Source: an uncultured Lachnospiraceae bacterium
GTDB taxonomy: Bacteria > Bacillota > Clostridia > Lachnospirales > Lachnospiraceae
Length of the DNA stretch: 25,576 nucleotides
Reading direction: 5' to 3'
Assembly (NCBI GenBank): GCA_910587295.1
Contig: CAJULP010000083.1
Location: forward strand, 1 to 25,576
Made by a program: the position numbers and the translations under genes. This document shows, piece after piece, positions 14,405 to 21,797 of this stretch (its first letter is position 1; every line of letters begins with the position of its first letter). Under the pieces are notes generated by a model. The model made no database searches, was not told the DNA's origin, and saw nothing but the letters and a program-made list of their open reading frames with translations.

Positions 14405-16038
14405 GGAAAGCTTTGAAAAGGCGCTTTATGCTGCCGGGAAAGGCGGTCCGCCGGCTTTTTTCAGTACTGGCGGCAGGGAGTATGCTCATATTGGCCGGCT
14501 GTCACGGAAAAGAAGGGCTGCAGGCTTTTGTGATCCCGGAAGGTTTTGATGAGTCTAAAGAATATGAGATCACCTTCTGGGCAAAAAACGATACCAATAA
14601 GACCCAGACGGCCATTTACCAGCAGGCGATTACGGATTTTGAAAAATTGTACCCCAATATTAAAGTAAACTTAAGGCTTTATACGGATTACGGAAAGATC
14701 TATAGCGATGTGATCACCAATATTGCCACGGGAACAACCCCGAATGTGTGCATTACCTATCCGGACCATATTGCTACTTATTTAACAGGGGCAAATCAGG
14801 TAGTGCCTTTGGAGGAATTATTTGAGGATGGAAAGTTTGGCCTTGGCGGCAGCGAGGTGCGGTTTGAAGGGCCGGAAAAAGAGGAGATCGTTCCTAAGTT
14901 TTTAGAGGAATGTACCTTTGGCGGACATTACTATGCGGTGCCTTTTATGCGTTCCACGGAAGCCTGCTATGTGAATAAGACTTTTGTGGAAGCGTTAGGA
15001 TATACTCTGCCGGAAAAGCTTACATGGGATTTTGTGTGGGAGGTTTCCGAGGCGGCCATGGCAAAGGACGAGGAGGGGAATTATCTGGTAAATGGACAGA
15101 AGGTGCTGATTCCGTTTATCTATAAATCCACGGATAATATGATGATCCAGATGTTAAAGCAAAAGGATGCGGGGTATTCCACCAAGGAAGGGGAAGTCCT
15201 TTTGTTTAACGATACCACGAAAGAAATTTTGTCCACTATAGCGCCTCATGTCAAAAGCGGCGCCTTTTCCACTTTTAAGATTTCCAGTTATCCGGCCAAT
15301 TTCCTGAATGCGGGCCAGTGCATTTTTGCCATTGATTCTACAGCCGGCGCTACCTGGATGGGAACCAATGCGCCATTGACAGATATCAGTGAAGACAAAC
15401 TGGTTTCTTTTGAGACGGAAGTAATGGCAATCCCGCAGTTTGAACCGGAAAACCCGAAAATGATTTCCCAGGGGCCTTCGGTCTGTATCTTTAATAAAGA
15501 AGATTCCGGTGAAGTACTGGCTTCCTGGCTGTTTACCCAGTATCTGCTGACAGATCAGGTGCAGATTGCCTATTCGGAAACGGAAGGCTATGTGCCCGTT
15601 ACGTTAAAGGCCCGGGATACGGACGAGTATCAGGATTATCTGGCAAGGTGTGGGGAGGATGATGAGCTTTATTATGATGTCAAAATCAAAGCGGCCAGGC
15701 TTTTGCTGGACCATGTTGACCATACCTTTGTTACGCCGGTGTTCAGTGGTTCCACATCCTTGCGGGATGCATCCGGGCAATTGATAGAAAATACAGCCAA
15801 ATCTGTCCGGCGGGGGCAGCGGTTCGATGATGAATTTGTGGAAAAGCTTTACGATGATATGATATCTCTATACCGCTTAGACCAGATCAGGGGTGCGGGC
15901 GGACTTGCTTTTGGCAAGGAGGATTTAGGTTCGCTGCCTGCAACGTCGGTGATATTGCTTTCTGCCTTAGGGGCAGCTTGGGGGATGATTCTTCTTTATG
16001 TGGCTTTCCGTTTGATAAAAAAGAAACAAGGCTATTGA
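14401..16038 (+). CDS. Extracellular solute-binding lipoprotein of the CUT1 transporter, with a C-terminal membrane segment
   Basis: 545 residues, longer than the usual 400-450. A basic N-terminus and hydrophobic stretch lead to the lipobox LAGC, with lipidated Cys 34. The body is a family 1 binding protein ('EITFWAKNDTNK', 'DFEKLYPNIKVNL', 'YAVPFMRSTEACYVNKTF'), which captures the substrate outside the cell. The 'PFxxST.xxYxNK' pattern recalls UgpB-like binders, but the substrate is not identified. The unusual part is the end: 'SVILLSALGAAWGMILLYVA' (516-535) is a clear membrane helix, followed by RLIKKKQGY, which would leave Lys residues in the cytoplasm. The mature protein could thus be held at both ends. 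It starts by a 4-bp overlap with the second permease and is last in the operon, whereas binding proteins usually come first. Confidence 0.9.
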   Translation: MRKALKRRFMLPGKAVRRLFSVLAAGSMLILAGCHGKEGLQAFVIPEGFDESKEYEITFWAKNDTNKTQTAIYQQAITDFEKLYPNIKVNLRLYTDYGKIYSDVITNIATGTTPNVCITYPDHIATYLTGANQVVPLEELFEDGKFGLGGSEVRFEGPEKEEIVPKFLEECTFGGHYYAVPFMRSTEACYVNKTFVEALGYTLPEKLTWDFVWEVSEAAMAKDEEGNYLVNGQKVLIPFIYKSTDNMMIQMLKQKDAGYSTKEGEVLLFNDTTKEILSTIAPHVKSGAFSTFKISSYPANFLNAGQCIFAIDSTAGATWMGTNAPLTDISEDKLVSFETEVMAIPQFEPENPKMISQGPSVCIFNKEDSGEVLASWLFTQYLLTDQVQIAYSETEGYVPVTLKARDTDEYQDYLARCGEDDELYYDVKIKAARLLLDHVDHTFVTPVFSGSTSLRDASGQLIENTAKSVRRGQRFDDEFVEKLYDDMISLYRLDQIRGAGGLAFGKEDLGSLPATSVILLSALGAAWGMILLYVAFRLIKKKQGY

Positions 16039-16062
16039 TTTCCTGTCGATATCATGTATAAT
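16035..16062 (+). promoter_or_regulatory. Promoter of the small lipoprotein gene, flanked by CGATATCA repeats
   Basis: The -35 TTGATT (16035-16040), 16-bp spacer and perfect -10 TATAAT (16057-16062). CGATATCA occurs at 16047-16054, in the spacer, and again at 16068-16075, around the predicted start. These copies are 21 bp apart, two helical turns, and each contains the palindrome GATATC, which suggests an operator. Confidence 0.6.
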
Positions 16063-16131
16063 TATCTCGATATCAATCACGAAAACGCTTCATGGAAGCA
16101 GGATTCAAAAGATCAGAAAGAGGAGAAAAAA

Positions 16132-16884
16132 ATGAAAAAACTGATGTCAATGTTACTTGCTGTTATGCTGGTACTTGCCTGTGTGGGATGCGGTTCCCAA
16201 AAGGACGGCGCTACTGCCGACGGGGATGTGAAATCCGAAGGCGTTATGACCTATGCGGAGTATGCGGCGGCGGAGCTGGATACGGAGGTTGTAGTTGAGA
16301 CTTACGTACAGGCAAAACAGTCCTGGTGGGAGGATAAAGCTACTGTTTATACTCAGGATAAGGATGGCGCATATTTTGTATACAATATGGCATGTTCCGA
16401 GGAAGATTATGCAAAGCTGACCCCGGGAACCAAGATTAAGGTTACAGGCTTTAAGGGGGAATGGTCCGGCGAAGTGGAGATCATGGACGCAACTTTCGAG
16501 ATCATGGAGGGAAATTATATTGCGCCGGCAGAGGACGTGACTTCCCTTTTGGGTAAGGACGAGCTGATCGATCATCAGAACAAATTCGTTGCATTTAAGG
16601 GCATGACAGTTGAGGCAGCAGGTCAGGATGAAAACGGAAATGACGTTGCGTTCCTTTATAATTGGGACGGCTCAGGCCAGGACGGCGACGACTTATACTT
16701 TAATGTTTCCCTTGACGGAAATACATATAACTTTACCGTTGAGTCTTATCTGTGCGACAATACCACGGATGTATATGCGGCAGTGAAAGCGTTAAACATT
16801 GGTGATAAGATCGACATGGAAGGTTTCCTTTACTGGTATGAGGGCGTGAATCCTCATATCACATCGGTAAAGGCTGCAAACTAA
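16132..16884 (+). CDS. Putative lipoprotein with an OB-fold-like domain
   Basis: 250 residues. The N-terminus is a lipoprotein signal with candidate Cys at 17 and 20 ('LACVGCGS'); Cys 20 is likelier, although Cys at the -3 position is atypical. The body has two similar beta-rich stretches. The first contains 'GAYFVYNMACSEEDYAKLTP' then 'GTKIKVTGFKGEWSGEVEI'; the second contains 'DKIDMEGFLYWYEGVNPHI'. Both resemble OB-fold 'stability' domains of surface lipoproteins. Function is unknown. GAGGAG just upstream supports ATG 16132; an in-frame ATG at 16054 overlaps the -10 box and cannot be used from that promoter. It follows the CUT1 operon but has its own promoter, so a link to sugar uptake is only suggestive. 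Confidence 0.8.
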   Translation: MKKLMSMLLAVMLVLACVGCGSQKDGATADGDVKSEGVMTYAEYAAAELDTEVVVETYVQAKQSWWEDKATVYTQDKDGAYFVYNMACSEEDYAKLTPGTKIKVTGFKGEWSGEVEIMDATFEIMEGNYIAPAEDVTSLLGKDELIDHQNKFVAFKGMTVEAAGQDENGNDVAFLYNWDGSGQDGDDLYFNVSLDGNTYNFTVESYLCDNTTDVYAAVKALNIGDKIDMEGFLYWYEGVNPHITSVKAAN

Positions 16885-16913
16885 CAGAGCTTGGGAATTT
16901 AGTCACAACAAAC

Positions 16914-16957
16914 AAAAACGCCCCGGTATCAGAAAAATCTGGTATCCGGGGTGTTTT
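16914..16957. terminator. Bidirectional terminator between the lipoprotein and DUF2971 genes
   Basis: A long stem pairs 16919-16933 (CGCCCCGGTATCAGA) with 16938-16953 around an AAAA loop, with one bulge and wobble pairs. TTTT follows on the plus strand and a T5 run (16918-16914) follows on the minus strand, so it can serve both convergent genes. Confidence 0.88.
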
Positions 16958-16983
16958 CATCTGGCCGTTGTCTGGGGCTGCCT

Positions 16984-17805
16984 TTAGCTGGAAGGCCTGC
17001 GCAGAGGGCAGCTGGACATGGTGATCTTATCCTTAAGGACATGTAAGCCGCAGTCGTCAAGGTAGTCCTGCAGGATCGGCAGGGACTGGGAAGAAGTAGG
17101 ACCGATGATGATCTCGCCGATCAGATCGGAAATATGCATATCCAGTCTGCTGCACATCCGATTTAAGTCAAGGGGGTAGTATTTCTTGATTCTGCCGGGG
17201 GTCACATGATATTTGGGCTGTACGGGGAACTCGTTTGAGATAAAGGGCGAGACCACAAGCCGAAATTCCCGCTCACTGGCAAAGGAAGGATGTTTGAAGG
17301 CAGCCGATTGTATCCAGGCGTCACTCATAAGCTCCTGAAGCTTAGTCAAGGAGCCGGAAAATGACTGATTTTCATTGACGGTCCGGTAAAATTCAAATAC
17401 TAAGGGATGGCCGTGCATATCTTCCTGATAATAAACCTCCTGAAGGGAGACCATGCCGCCTACCATTTTCAGCATCAGGTTTTCACGAAAAGCAATGCAG
17501 ACCCCCTGGCCTAAACGGCCGTACCGTTCCCATTGTGCAGCGTCATCCCGGTATTTGGAAAAACATGCGGCGTAAGCAGAGTAGAGAAATTCTTTGGCCA
17601 TTTCCTTATGGAAAAATTCCTGCATCCCCCGGATCTTATCGGTATCGCCGTCCTTTTTCAGCTTTTCAAGGACTGCTTTTTGTATGCCGTTCATAAACAG
17701 CCTCATTTCAGCGGCATCATTCATGTTAAGGATATTATTAAGACGCAGTTCGCCGCAGCGTATGATTCCGTCAAATGCGGCAAATCCGGTGTAATGGTAA
17801 AGCAT
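16984..17805 (-). CDS. DUF2971 domain protein
   Basis: 273 residues, no signal or membrane segment. 'LYHYTGFAAFDGIIRCGELR' at the start, 'NILNMNDAAEM' (24-34), and 'ACFSKYRDDAAQWERYGRLG' then 'QGVCIAF' are the recognisable blocks of DUF2971, a family of unknown function scattered in bacterial accessory DNA. The opening HYT pattern loosely recalls ADP-ribosyltransferase-like folds, but I see no proof. The start ATG 17805 has AAAGGAGA eight bases upstream; a longer frame would run through the tRNA gene and is not real. It lies 78 bp downstream of the tRNA-Ser gene on the same strand. No convincing promoter of its own is visible, so readthrough past the tRNA terminator may drive it. Confidence 0.8.
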   Translation of the reverse strand: MLYHYTGFAAFDGIIRCGELRLNNILNMNDAAEMRLFMNGIQKAVLEKLKKDGDTDKIRGMQEFFHKEMAKEFLYSAYAACFSKYRDDAAQWERYGRLGQGVCIAFRENLMLKMVGGMVSLQEVYYQEDMHGHPLVFEFYRTVNENQSFSGSLTKLQELMSDAWIQSAAFKHPSFASEREFRLVVSPFISNEFPVQPKYHVTPGRIKKYYPLDLNRMCSRLDMHISDLIGEIIIGPTSSQSLPILQDYLDDCGLHVLKDKITMSSCPLRRPSS

Positions 17806-17842
17806 GGCCTGTCTCCTTTCGCCTGTCTTACTGTTTGTGGGA

Positions 17843-17877
17843 ATAAAAGAAGCCTTGGCGCAAAATGCCCAGGCTTT
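17843..17877 (-). terminator. Terminator downstream of tRNA-Ser
   Basis: On the minus strand AAGCCT...AGGCTT arms (17876-17871 with 17855-17850), extended by GG/CC pairs around a bulge, are followed by TTCTTTTATT. It sits between the tRNA 3' end and the DUF2971 ribosome site. Confidence 0.7.
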
Positions 17878-17883
17878 CAGGAG

Positions 17884-17969
17884 CGGAGTCGGAGGGATTC
17901 GAACCCTCGTGCCCCGGAGGGCAAACGCATTTCGAGTGCGCCCCGTTATGACCGCTTCGATACGACTCC
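17884..17969 (-). tRNA. tRNA-Ser (anticodon CGA)
   Basis: 86 nt. The acceptor arm GGAGTCG pairs perfectly with CGACTCC and is followed by discriminator G, as expected for serine. The anticodon stem-loop GCGCA-CTCGAAA-TGCGT gives anticodon CGA, reading UCG. A long variable arm (class II, GCCCTCCGGGGC) and a T-arm AGGGTTCGAATCCCT are present. CCA is not encoded; it must be added after transcription. Confidence 0.96.
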
Positions 17970-17983
17970 GTGTGACCTTCTCC

Positions 17984-18012
17984 ATTATACTGTTTCGAAG
18001 GGTGCAAGTCAA
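17984..18012 (-). promoter_or_regulatory. Promoter of tRNA-Ser
   Basis: On the minus strand: -35 TTGACT (18012-18007), 17-bp spacer, perfect -10 TATAAT (17989-17984). The start lies about 7-8 nt before the mature tRNA 5' end. Confidence 0.88.
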
Positions 18013-18046
18013 TCCCCTGTTGGGTTGAACTTTTGAACAAAAACAG

Positions 18047-18075
18047 TTGTAGACAAACTTTAAATTAGTTATAAT
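18047..18075 (+). promoter_or_regulatory. Promoter of pfkA
   Basis: A perfect -10 TATAAT (18070-18075) with a weak -35 TTGTAG (18047-18052), 17-bp spacer. The AAGGAGGAAGG ribosome site follows at about 18100-18110. It is divergent from the tRNA-Ser promoter. Confidence 0.6.
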
Positions 18076-18114
18076 AAAAAGTACATTTATATTAGGAACA
18101 AGGAGGAAGGTAAA

Positions 18115-19188
18115 GTGAAGAGAATAGGTTTATTGACAAGCGGCGGCGATTGCCAGGCATTAAATGCAGCAATGAGAGGCGTGGTTAAGTGCCTTGCGAA
18201 CAGCAAAGAGGATGTTGAGATCTACGGTTTTTTAGAAGGCTATAAAGGATTGATCTACGGAAATTTCAGGATGCTGACCGGCAGGGATTTTTCCGGTATT
18301 CTTACCAAAGGCGGTACTATTCTTGGAAGTTCCCGCACTCCTTTTAAGACTATTAAAGATCCGGATGAAAACGGGCTGGATAAGGTAGATGCTATGAAGC
18401 AGAACTTTTATAAGCTCCGTTTGGACTGTCTGGTAGTATTAGGTGGAAATGGTACCCATAAGACGGCAAACCTTCTGCGTGAAGAGGGCTTAAACGTGAT
18501 CACCCTGCCGAAGACCATTGACAATGATCTGTGGGGAACAGATATGACCTTTGGCTTCCAGAGTGCGGTGGACATTGCAACGGATGCGATCGACTGTATC
18601 CACACCACGGCAGCTTCCCACGGAAGGGTATTTATCGTGGAGGTCATGGGGCATAAGGTAGGCTGGCTCACCTTAAATGCCGGTATGGCAGGCGGTGCGG
18701 ATATCATCCTGATCCCTGAGATCCCTTATGATATCAAAAAGGTTGTGAACAAGATAGAGGAGCGTAACCGCAATGGCAGCAGTTTTACTATCCTTGCGGT
18801 GGCGGAAGGCGCAATTTCCAAAGAAGACGCAAAGCTTTCCAAGAAAGAATATAAAGAAAAAATGAAAAATTATAAATATCCTTCTGTTTCTTACGAGATT
18901 GCAGACCAGATCCAGAAGATGGCAGGATATGAGGTCAGGGTGACCGTTCCCGGCCATACTCAGAGAGGTGGAAGCCCCTGCCCTTATGACAGAGTTTTTG
19001 CAAGCCGTTTAGGTGCGGAAGCAGGCGAATTGATCCTGAAAGGTGAATATGGTTTTATGGTAGGGTATAAGAATCGTGAAGTGGTCAAGGTTCCTCTTGA
19101 GGAAGTCGCAGGGAAGCTTAAAATGGTAGCGCCTGACGCTTCTATCGTGAAAGAAGCTAAGATGTTAGGGATCAGTTTTGGTAATTAG
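18115..19188 (+). CDS. pfkA: 6-phosphofructokinase, group III (PfkA superfamily)
   Basis: 357 residues. It phosphorylates fructose 6-phosphate to the 1,6-bisphosphate, the committed step of glycolysis. Visible elements are the N-terminal 'LLTSGGDCQALNAAMRG', the donor-site motif GGNG (110-113), catalytic 'PKTIDND' (132-138, Asp 136 as base) and 'PGHTQRGGSPCPYDR'. The Gly at 113 and Lys at 133 correspond to E. coli positions 104 and 124. Gly at the first site points to ATP, while Lys at the second is typical of PPi enzymes; the combination marks the mixed group III, most of which use ATP. The start is GTG 18115 with AGGAGG eight bases upstream. dnaX follows after 33 bp without a terminator, so some co-transcription is likely. 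Confidence 0.93.
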   Translation: MKRIGLLTSGGDCQALNAAMRGVVKCLANSKEDVEIYGFLEGYKGLIYGNFRMLTGRDFSGILTKGGTILGSSRTPFKTIKDPDENGLDKVDAMKQNFYKLRLDCLVVLGGNGTHKTANLLREEGLNVITLPKTIDNDLWGTDMTFGFQSAVDIATDAIDCIHTTAASHGRVFIVEVMGHKVGWLTLNAGMAGGADIILIPEIPYDIKKVVNKIEERNRNGSSFTILAVAEGAISKEDAKLSKKEYKEKMKNYKYPSVSYEIADQIQKMAGYEVRVTVPGHTQRGGSPCPYDRVFASRLGAEAGELILKGEYGFMVGYKNREVVKVPLEEVAGKLKMVAPDASIVKEAKMLGISFGN

Positions 19189-19221
19189 TATTAAGAGGTA
19201 TCAGGGAAGGATAAGGTCGAT

Positions 19222-20829
19222 ATGTCATATACAGCCCTTTACAGAAAGTTCCGGCCTGCTACATTTGAAGATGTGAAGGGACAGGACCATATTGTTACAA
19301 CATTAAAAAACCAGATCAGGGCGAACCGGGCCGGTCATGCATATCTTTTCTGCGGAACCCGGGGAACCGGTAAGACAACGATAGCCAAAATATTTGCAAA
19401 AGCAGTGAATTGCGAAAACCCGGCGGAAGGGAGCCCTTGCGGGGAATGCGCCCTTTGCCGGGCAATTGCCGCAGGGGCAAGTATGAATGTGATCGAGATT
19501 GATGCCGCTTCCAATAACGGTGTGGATAATATTCGTGAGATCGTGGATGAAGTGACATACTCCCCGGCGGAGGGGAAGTATAAGGTCTATATCATTGATG
19601 AAGTCCATATGCTTTCCATAGGTGCTTTTAACGCACTTTTAAAGACATTGGAAGAACCGCCTTCTTATGTGATCTTTATCCTTGCCACTACGGAGGTGCA
19701 TAAGATCCCGATTACAATTTTGTCCAGATGCCAGCGGTACGATTTCCGGAGGATCAGCATTGATACCATAGCCGGCAGGCTGAAAGAACTGACCGATAAG
19801 GAACAGGTACAGATTGAAGAAAAGGCCGTCCGGTATATTGCCAAGACGGCGGACGGGTCTATGAGAGACGCTTTAAGCCTTTTAGACCAGTGTATTGCGT
19901 TTCACTTTGGGCAGGAGCTTACCTACGACAAGGTCCTTGACGTGTTAGGGGCGGTGGATACGGAAGTGTTCAGCAGGATGCTGCGCATTGTTTTGGATGG
20001 CAACGTGACAGGCGCCATCGGGCTTCTTGAGGAAATCGTTATACAAGGGCGGGAGCTTGTCCAGTTTATAGCGGATTTTACTTGGTATTTGAGAAATCTT
20101 TTGCTTTTAAAGACGGCAGACGGGATAGAGGATATCATCGATGTGTCCACGGAAAACTTAGAAAGGCTTAAGGAAGAAGCACGGATGGCAGAATATGACG
20201 TGATCATGCGCTATATCCGGGTATTGTCAGAGCTTTCCGGCCAGGTCCGTTATGCCGCGCAAAAGAGGATTTTGATAGAAATGGGTCTGATCAAGCTGTG
20301 CAGACCTTCCATGGAAACGGATGTGCAGTCTTTAACGGATCGGATCAGGCAGCTTGAGGATAAGATAGAGAAAGGCGCTTTTACTGTCATGGCAGGAATG
20401 CCTATGACGGAGGCGGCTATGACGGCCTTAGAAGGCCAGACGGCTCTGGGAAAAGAAAAGAAGGAGCCGGCCCCTCTTGTGGCGGCGGTTCCCGAAGATA
20501 TTGAACATGCGGTGGAAAAATGGTCTGCCATTGTAGGGCAGGCGGCCATGCCTATGAAGGCATATTTGAAAACAGCTTATCCCAGCCTTTCCGGGGATGG
20601 GAGCATGCTGGTGGTGGTGGAGGATGGACTCCCGTCGGATTATTTTAAAGAAGCTTCCCATAAAGAAGCACTGGAGAGAATGATCTCTGAATTTGCAGGA
20701 AAAGAAATTAAAGTGACAATACAAAGTACCCAGCAGGGGAAAGACCCAAGGGATACGTTTCCTGATTTGACGCAGGTGATCAGCCAGGCGATCAATATGG
20801 AAATAGAAATAGAAGATATGGAGGAATGA
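19222..20829 (+). CDS. dnaX: DNA polymerase III subunit gamma/tau
   Basis: 535 residues. ATPase of the clamp loader, which places the sliding clamp on DNA and links polymerases at the fork. It opens 'SYTALYRKFRPATFEDVKGQ'. Walker A GTRGTGKT is at 45-52, the zinc knuckle Cys at 64, 73, 76 and 79, Walker B 'IIDEVHML' near 126-133, and the 'SRCQRYDFRR' sensor block near 170. The C-terminal third (after about 360) is the variable tau-type tail, so the tau form is encoded directly. The ATG at 19222 has AAGG five bases upstream. It overlaps a run of recombination genes: ybaB begins one base after its stop. Confidence 0.97.
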   Translation: MSYTALYRKFRPATFEDVKGQDHIVTTLKNQIRANRAGHAYLFCGTRGTGKTTIAKIFAKAVNCENPAEGSPCGECALCRAIAAGASMNVIEIDAASNNGVDNIREIVDEVTYSPAEGKYKVYIIDEVHMLSIGAFNALLKTLEEPPSYVIFILATTEVHKIPITILSRCQRYDFRRISIDTIAGRLKELTDKEQVQIEEKAVRYIAKTADGSMRDALSLLDQCIAFHFGQELTYDKVLDVLGAVDTEVFSRMLRIVLDGNVTGAIGLLEEIVIQGRELVQFIADFTWYLRNLLLLKTADGIEDIIDVSTENLERLKEEARMAEYDVIMRYIRVLSELSGQVRYAAQKRILIEMGLIKLCRPSMETDVQSLTDRIRQLEDKIEKGAFTVMAGMPMTEAAMTALEGQTALGKEKKEPAPLVAAVPEDIEHAVEKWSAIVGQAAMPMKAYLKTAYPSLSGDGSMLVVVEDGLPSDYFKEASHKEALERMISEFAGKEIKVTIQSTQQGKDPRDTFPDLTQVISQAINMEIEIEDMEE

Positions 20830-20830
20830 T

Positions 20831-21181
20831 ATGGCAAAGAGAGGCGGATTTCCCGGCGGGATGCCCGGAAACATGAACAATCTGATGAAGCAGGCACAAA
20901 GGATGCAGCGCCAGATGGAGGAAAGCCAGAAGGAACTGGAGGCGAAAGAATTTACGGCCAAAGCGGGAGGCGGAGCCGTTGAGGTCACTGTTACCGGCAA
21001 GAAAGAAATCACGAAAGTAAAGCTATCCCAGGAGGTCGTTGATCCGGATGATGTGGAAATGTTAGAAGATCTGGTGATGGCGGCTGCCAACGAGGCACTG
21101 CGCATGGTGGAGGAAGCCAGCCAGGAAGCAATGGGTAAGATGACAGGCGGATTAGGGCTGGGAGGAGGCCTTCCCTTCTAA
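20831..21181 (+). CDS. ybaB: YbaB/EbfC family nucleoid-associated protein
   Basis: 116 residues, standard length. Small dimeric DNA-binding protein of the nucleoid, conserved beside dnaX and recR. 'NMNNLMKQAQRMQRQMEESQ' is the helical N-terminal part, followed by 'VEVTVTGKKEITKVKLSQEV' and 'VDPDDVEMLEDLVMAAANEA', the family core. The ends are Gly- and Pro-rich ('RGGFPGGMPGN', 'GGLGLGGGLPF'). GGAGG overlapping the end of dnaX serves as ribosome site. Its stop codon shares one base with the recR start (TAATG). Confidence 0.95.
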   Translation: MAKRGGFPGGMPGNMNNLMKQAQRMQRQMEESQKELEAKEFTAKAGGGAVEVTVTGKKEITKVKLSQEVVDPDDVEMLEDLVMAAANEALRMVEEASQEAMGKMTGGLGLGGGLPF

Positions 21182-21777
21182 TGGATCTGTATAGCGGTCA
21201 TATTAACAAGTTAATTGATGAATTGTCGGGATTGCCGGGGATTGGCTCGAAGTCAGCGCAGAGGCTTGCCTTCCACCTGATCAATATGCCAAAGGATAAA
21301 GTGGGCAGGCTTACCAAGACGATACTGGACGCAAGAGAAAATGTCCGTTACTGCAGGGAGTGTTTTACCTTGACGGACAGCGAAATATGTCCGGTGTGTG
21401 CCAACGGGAAACGGGATCACGGCACCATTATGGTAGTTGAAAATACCAGAGATCTTGCCGCATACGAAAAGACGGGCAAATACGAAGGTGTTTATCATGT
21501 GCTCCATGGGGCAATTTCCCCTATGCTGGGCATAGGGCCGGGGGATATACGCTTAAAAGAGTTGATTTCCCGGTTAGAAGGGGATGTGGCTGAAGTGATC
21601 ATTGCCACAAATTCCAGTCTGGAGGGGGAGACTACGGCTATGTACATCAGCAAGCTGATCAAACCCACAGGGATCAAGGTGACCAGAATCGCCAGCGGCG
21701 TACCCGTGGGGGGTGACTTGGAATACATAGACGAGGTAACGCTTCTTCGGGCGTTAGAGGGCAGAGTTGAAATTTAA
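21181..21777 (+). CDS. recR: Recombination mediator protein RecR
   Basis: 198 residues, the normal size. RecR acts with RecO and RecF to load RecA at gaps during recombinational repair. The helix-hairpin-helix 'LSGLPGIGSKSAQRLAFHLI' is at 15-34, the zinc finger uses Cys 58, 61, 70 and 73, and the Toprim domain spans about 80-175, beginning 'GTIMVVENTRDLAAYE' and including 'GIGPGDIRLKELISRL'. It starts in the stop codon of ybaB. galM follows 20 bp later with no terminator between, so galM probably belongs to the same transcript. Confidence 0.96.
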   Translation: MDLYSGHINKLIDELSGLPGIGSKSAQRLAFHLINMPKDKVGRLTKTILDARENVRYCRECFTLTDSEICPVCANGKRDHGTIMVVENTRDLAAYEKTGKYEGVYHVLHGAISPMLGIGPGDIRLKELISRLEGDVAEVIIATNSSLEGETTAMYISKLIKPTGIKVTRIASGVPVGGDLEYIDEVTLLRALEGRVEI

Positions 21778-21797
21778 AAACAGGGAGGTATCAGCAG

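Noticed and set aside
17804..18036. Reading frames on both strands across the tRNA-Ser gene, including an N-terminal extension of the DUF2971 gene to 18012
   Set aside because: They run through a tRNA gene and its promoter; the DUF2971 domain and a good ribosome site begin at 17805.
18115..19188. PPi-dependent phosphofructokinase
   Set aside because: The first donor-site position is Gly rather than the Asp of PPi enzymes; ATP-dependent group III is the better reading, though not proven.
20440..20480. Possible programmed frameshift in dnaX (A-rich GGGAAAAGAAAAGAAGGAG stretch), as in E. coli gamma/tau production
   Set aside because: No X-XXY-YYZ slippery heptamer is in the right register and no downstream stem was seen; the A-rich run encodes Lys/Glu in the variable tail.
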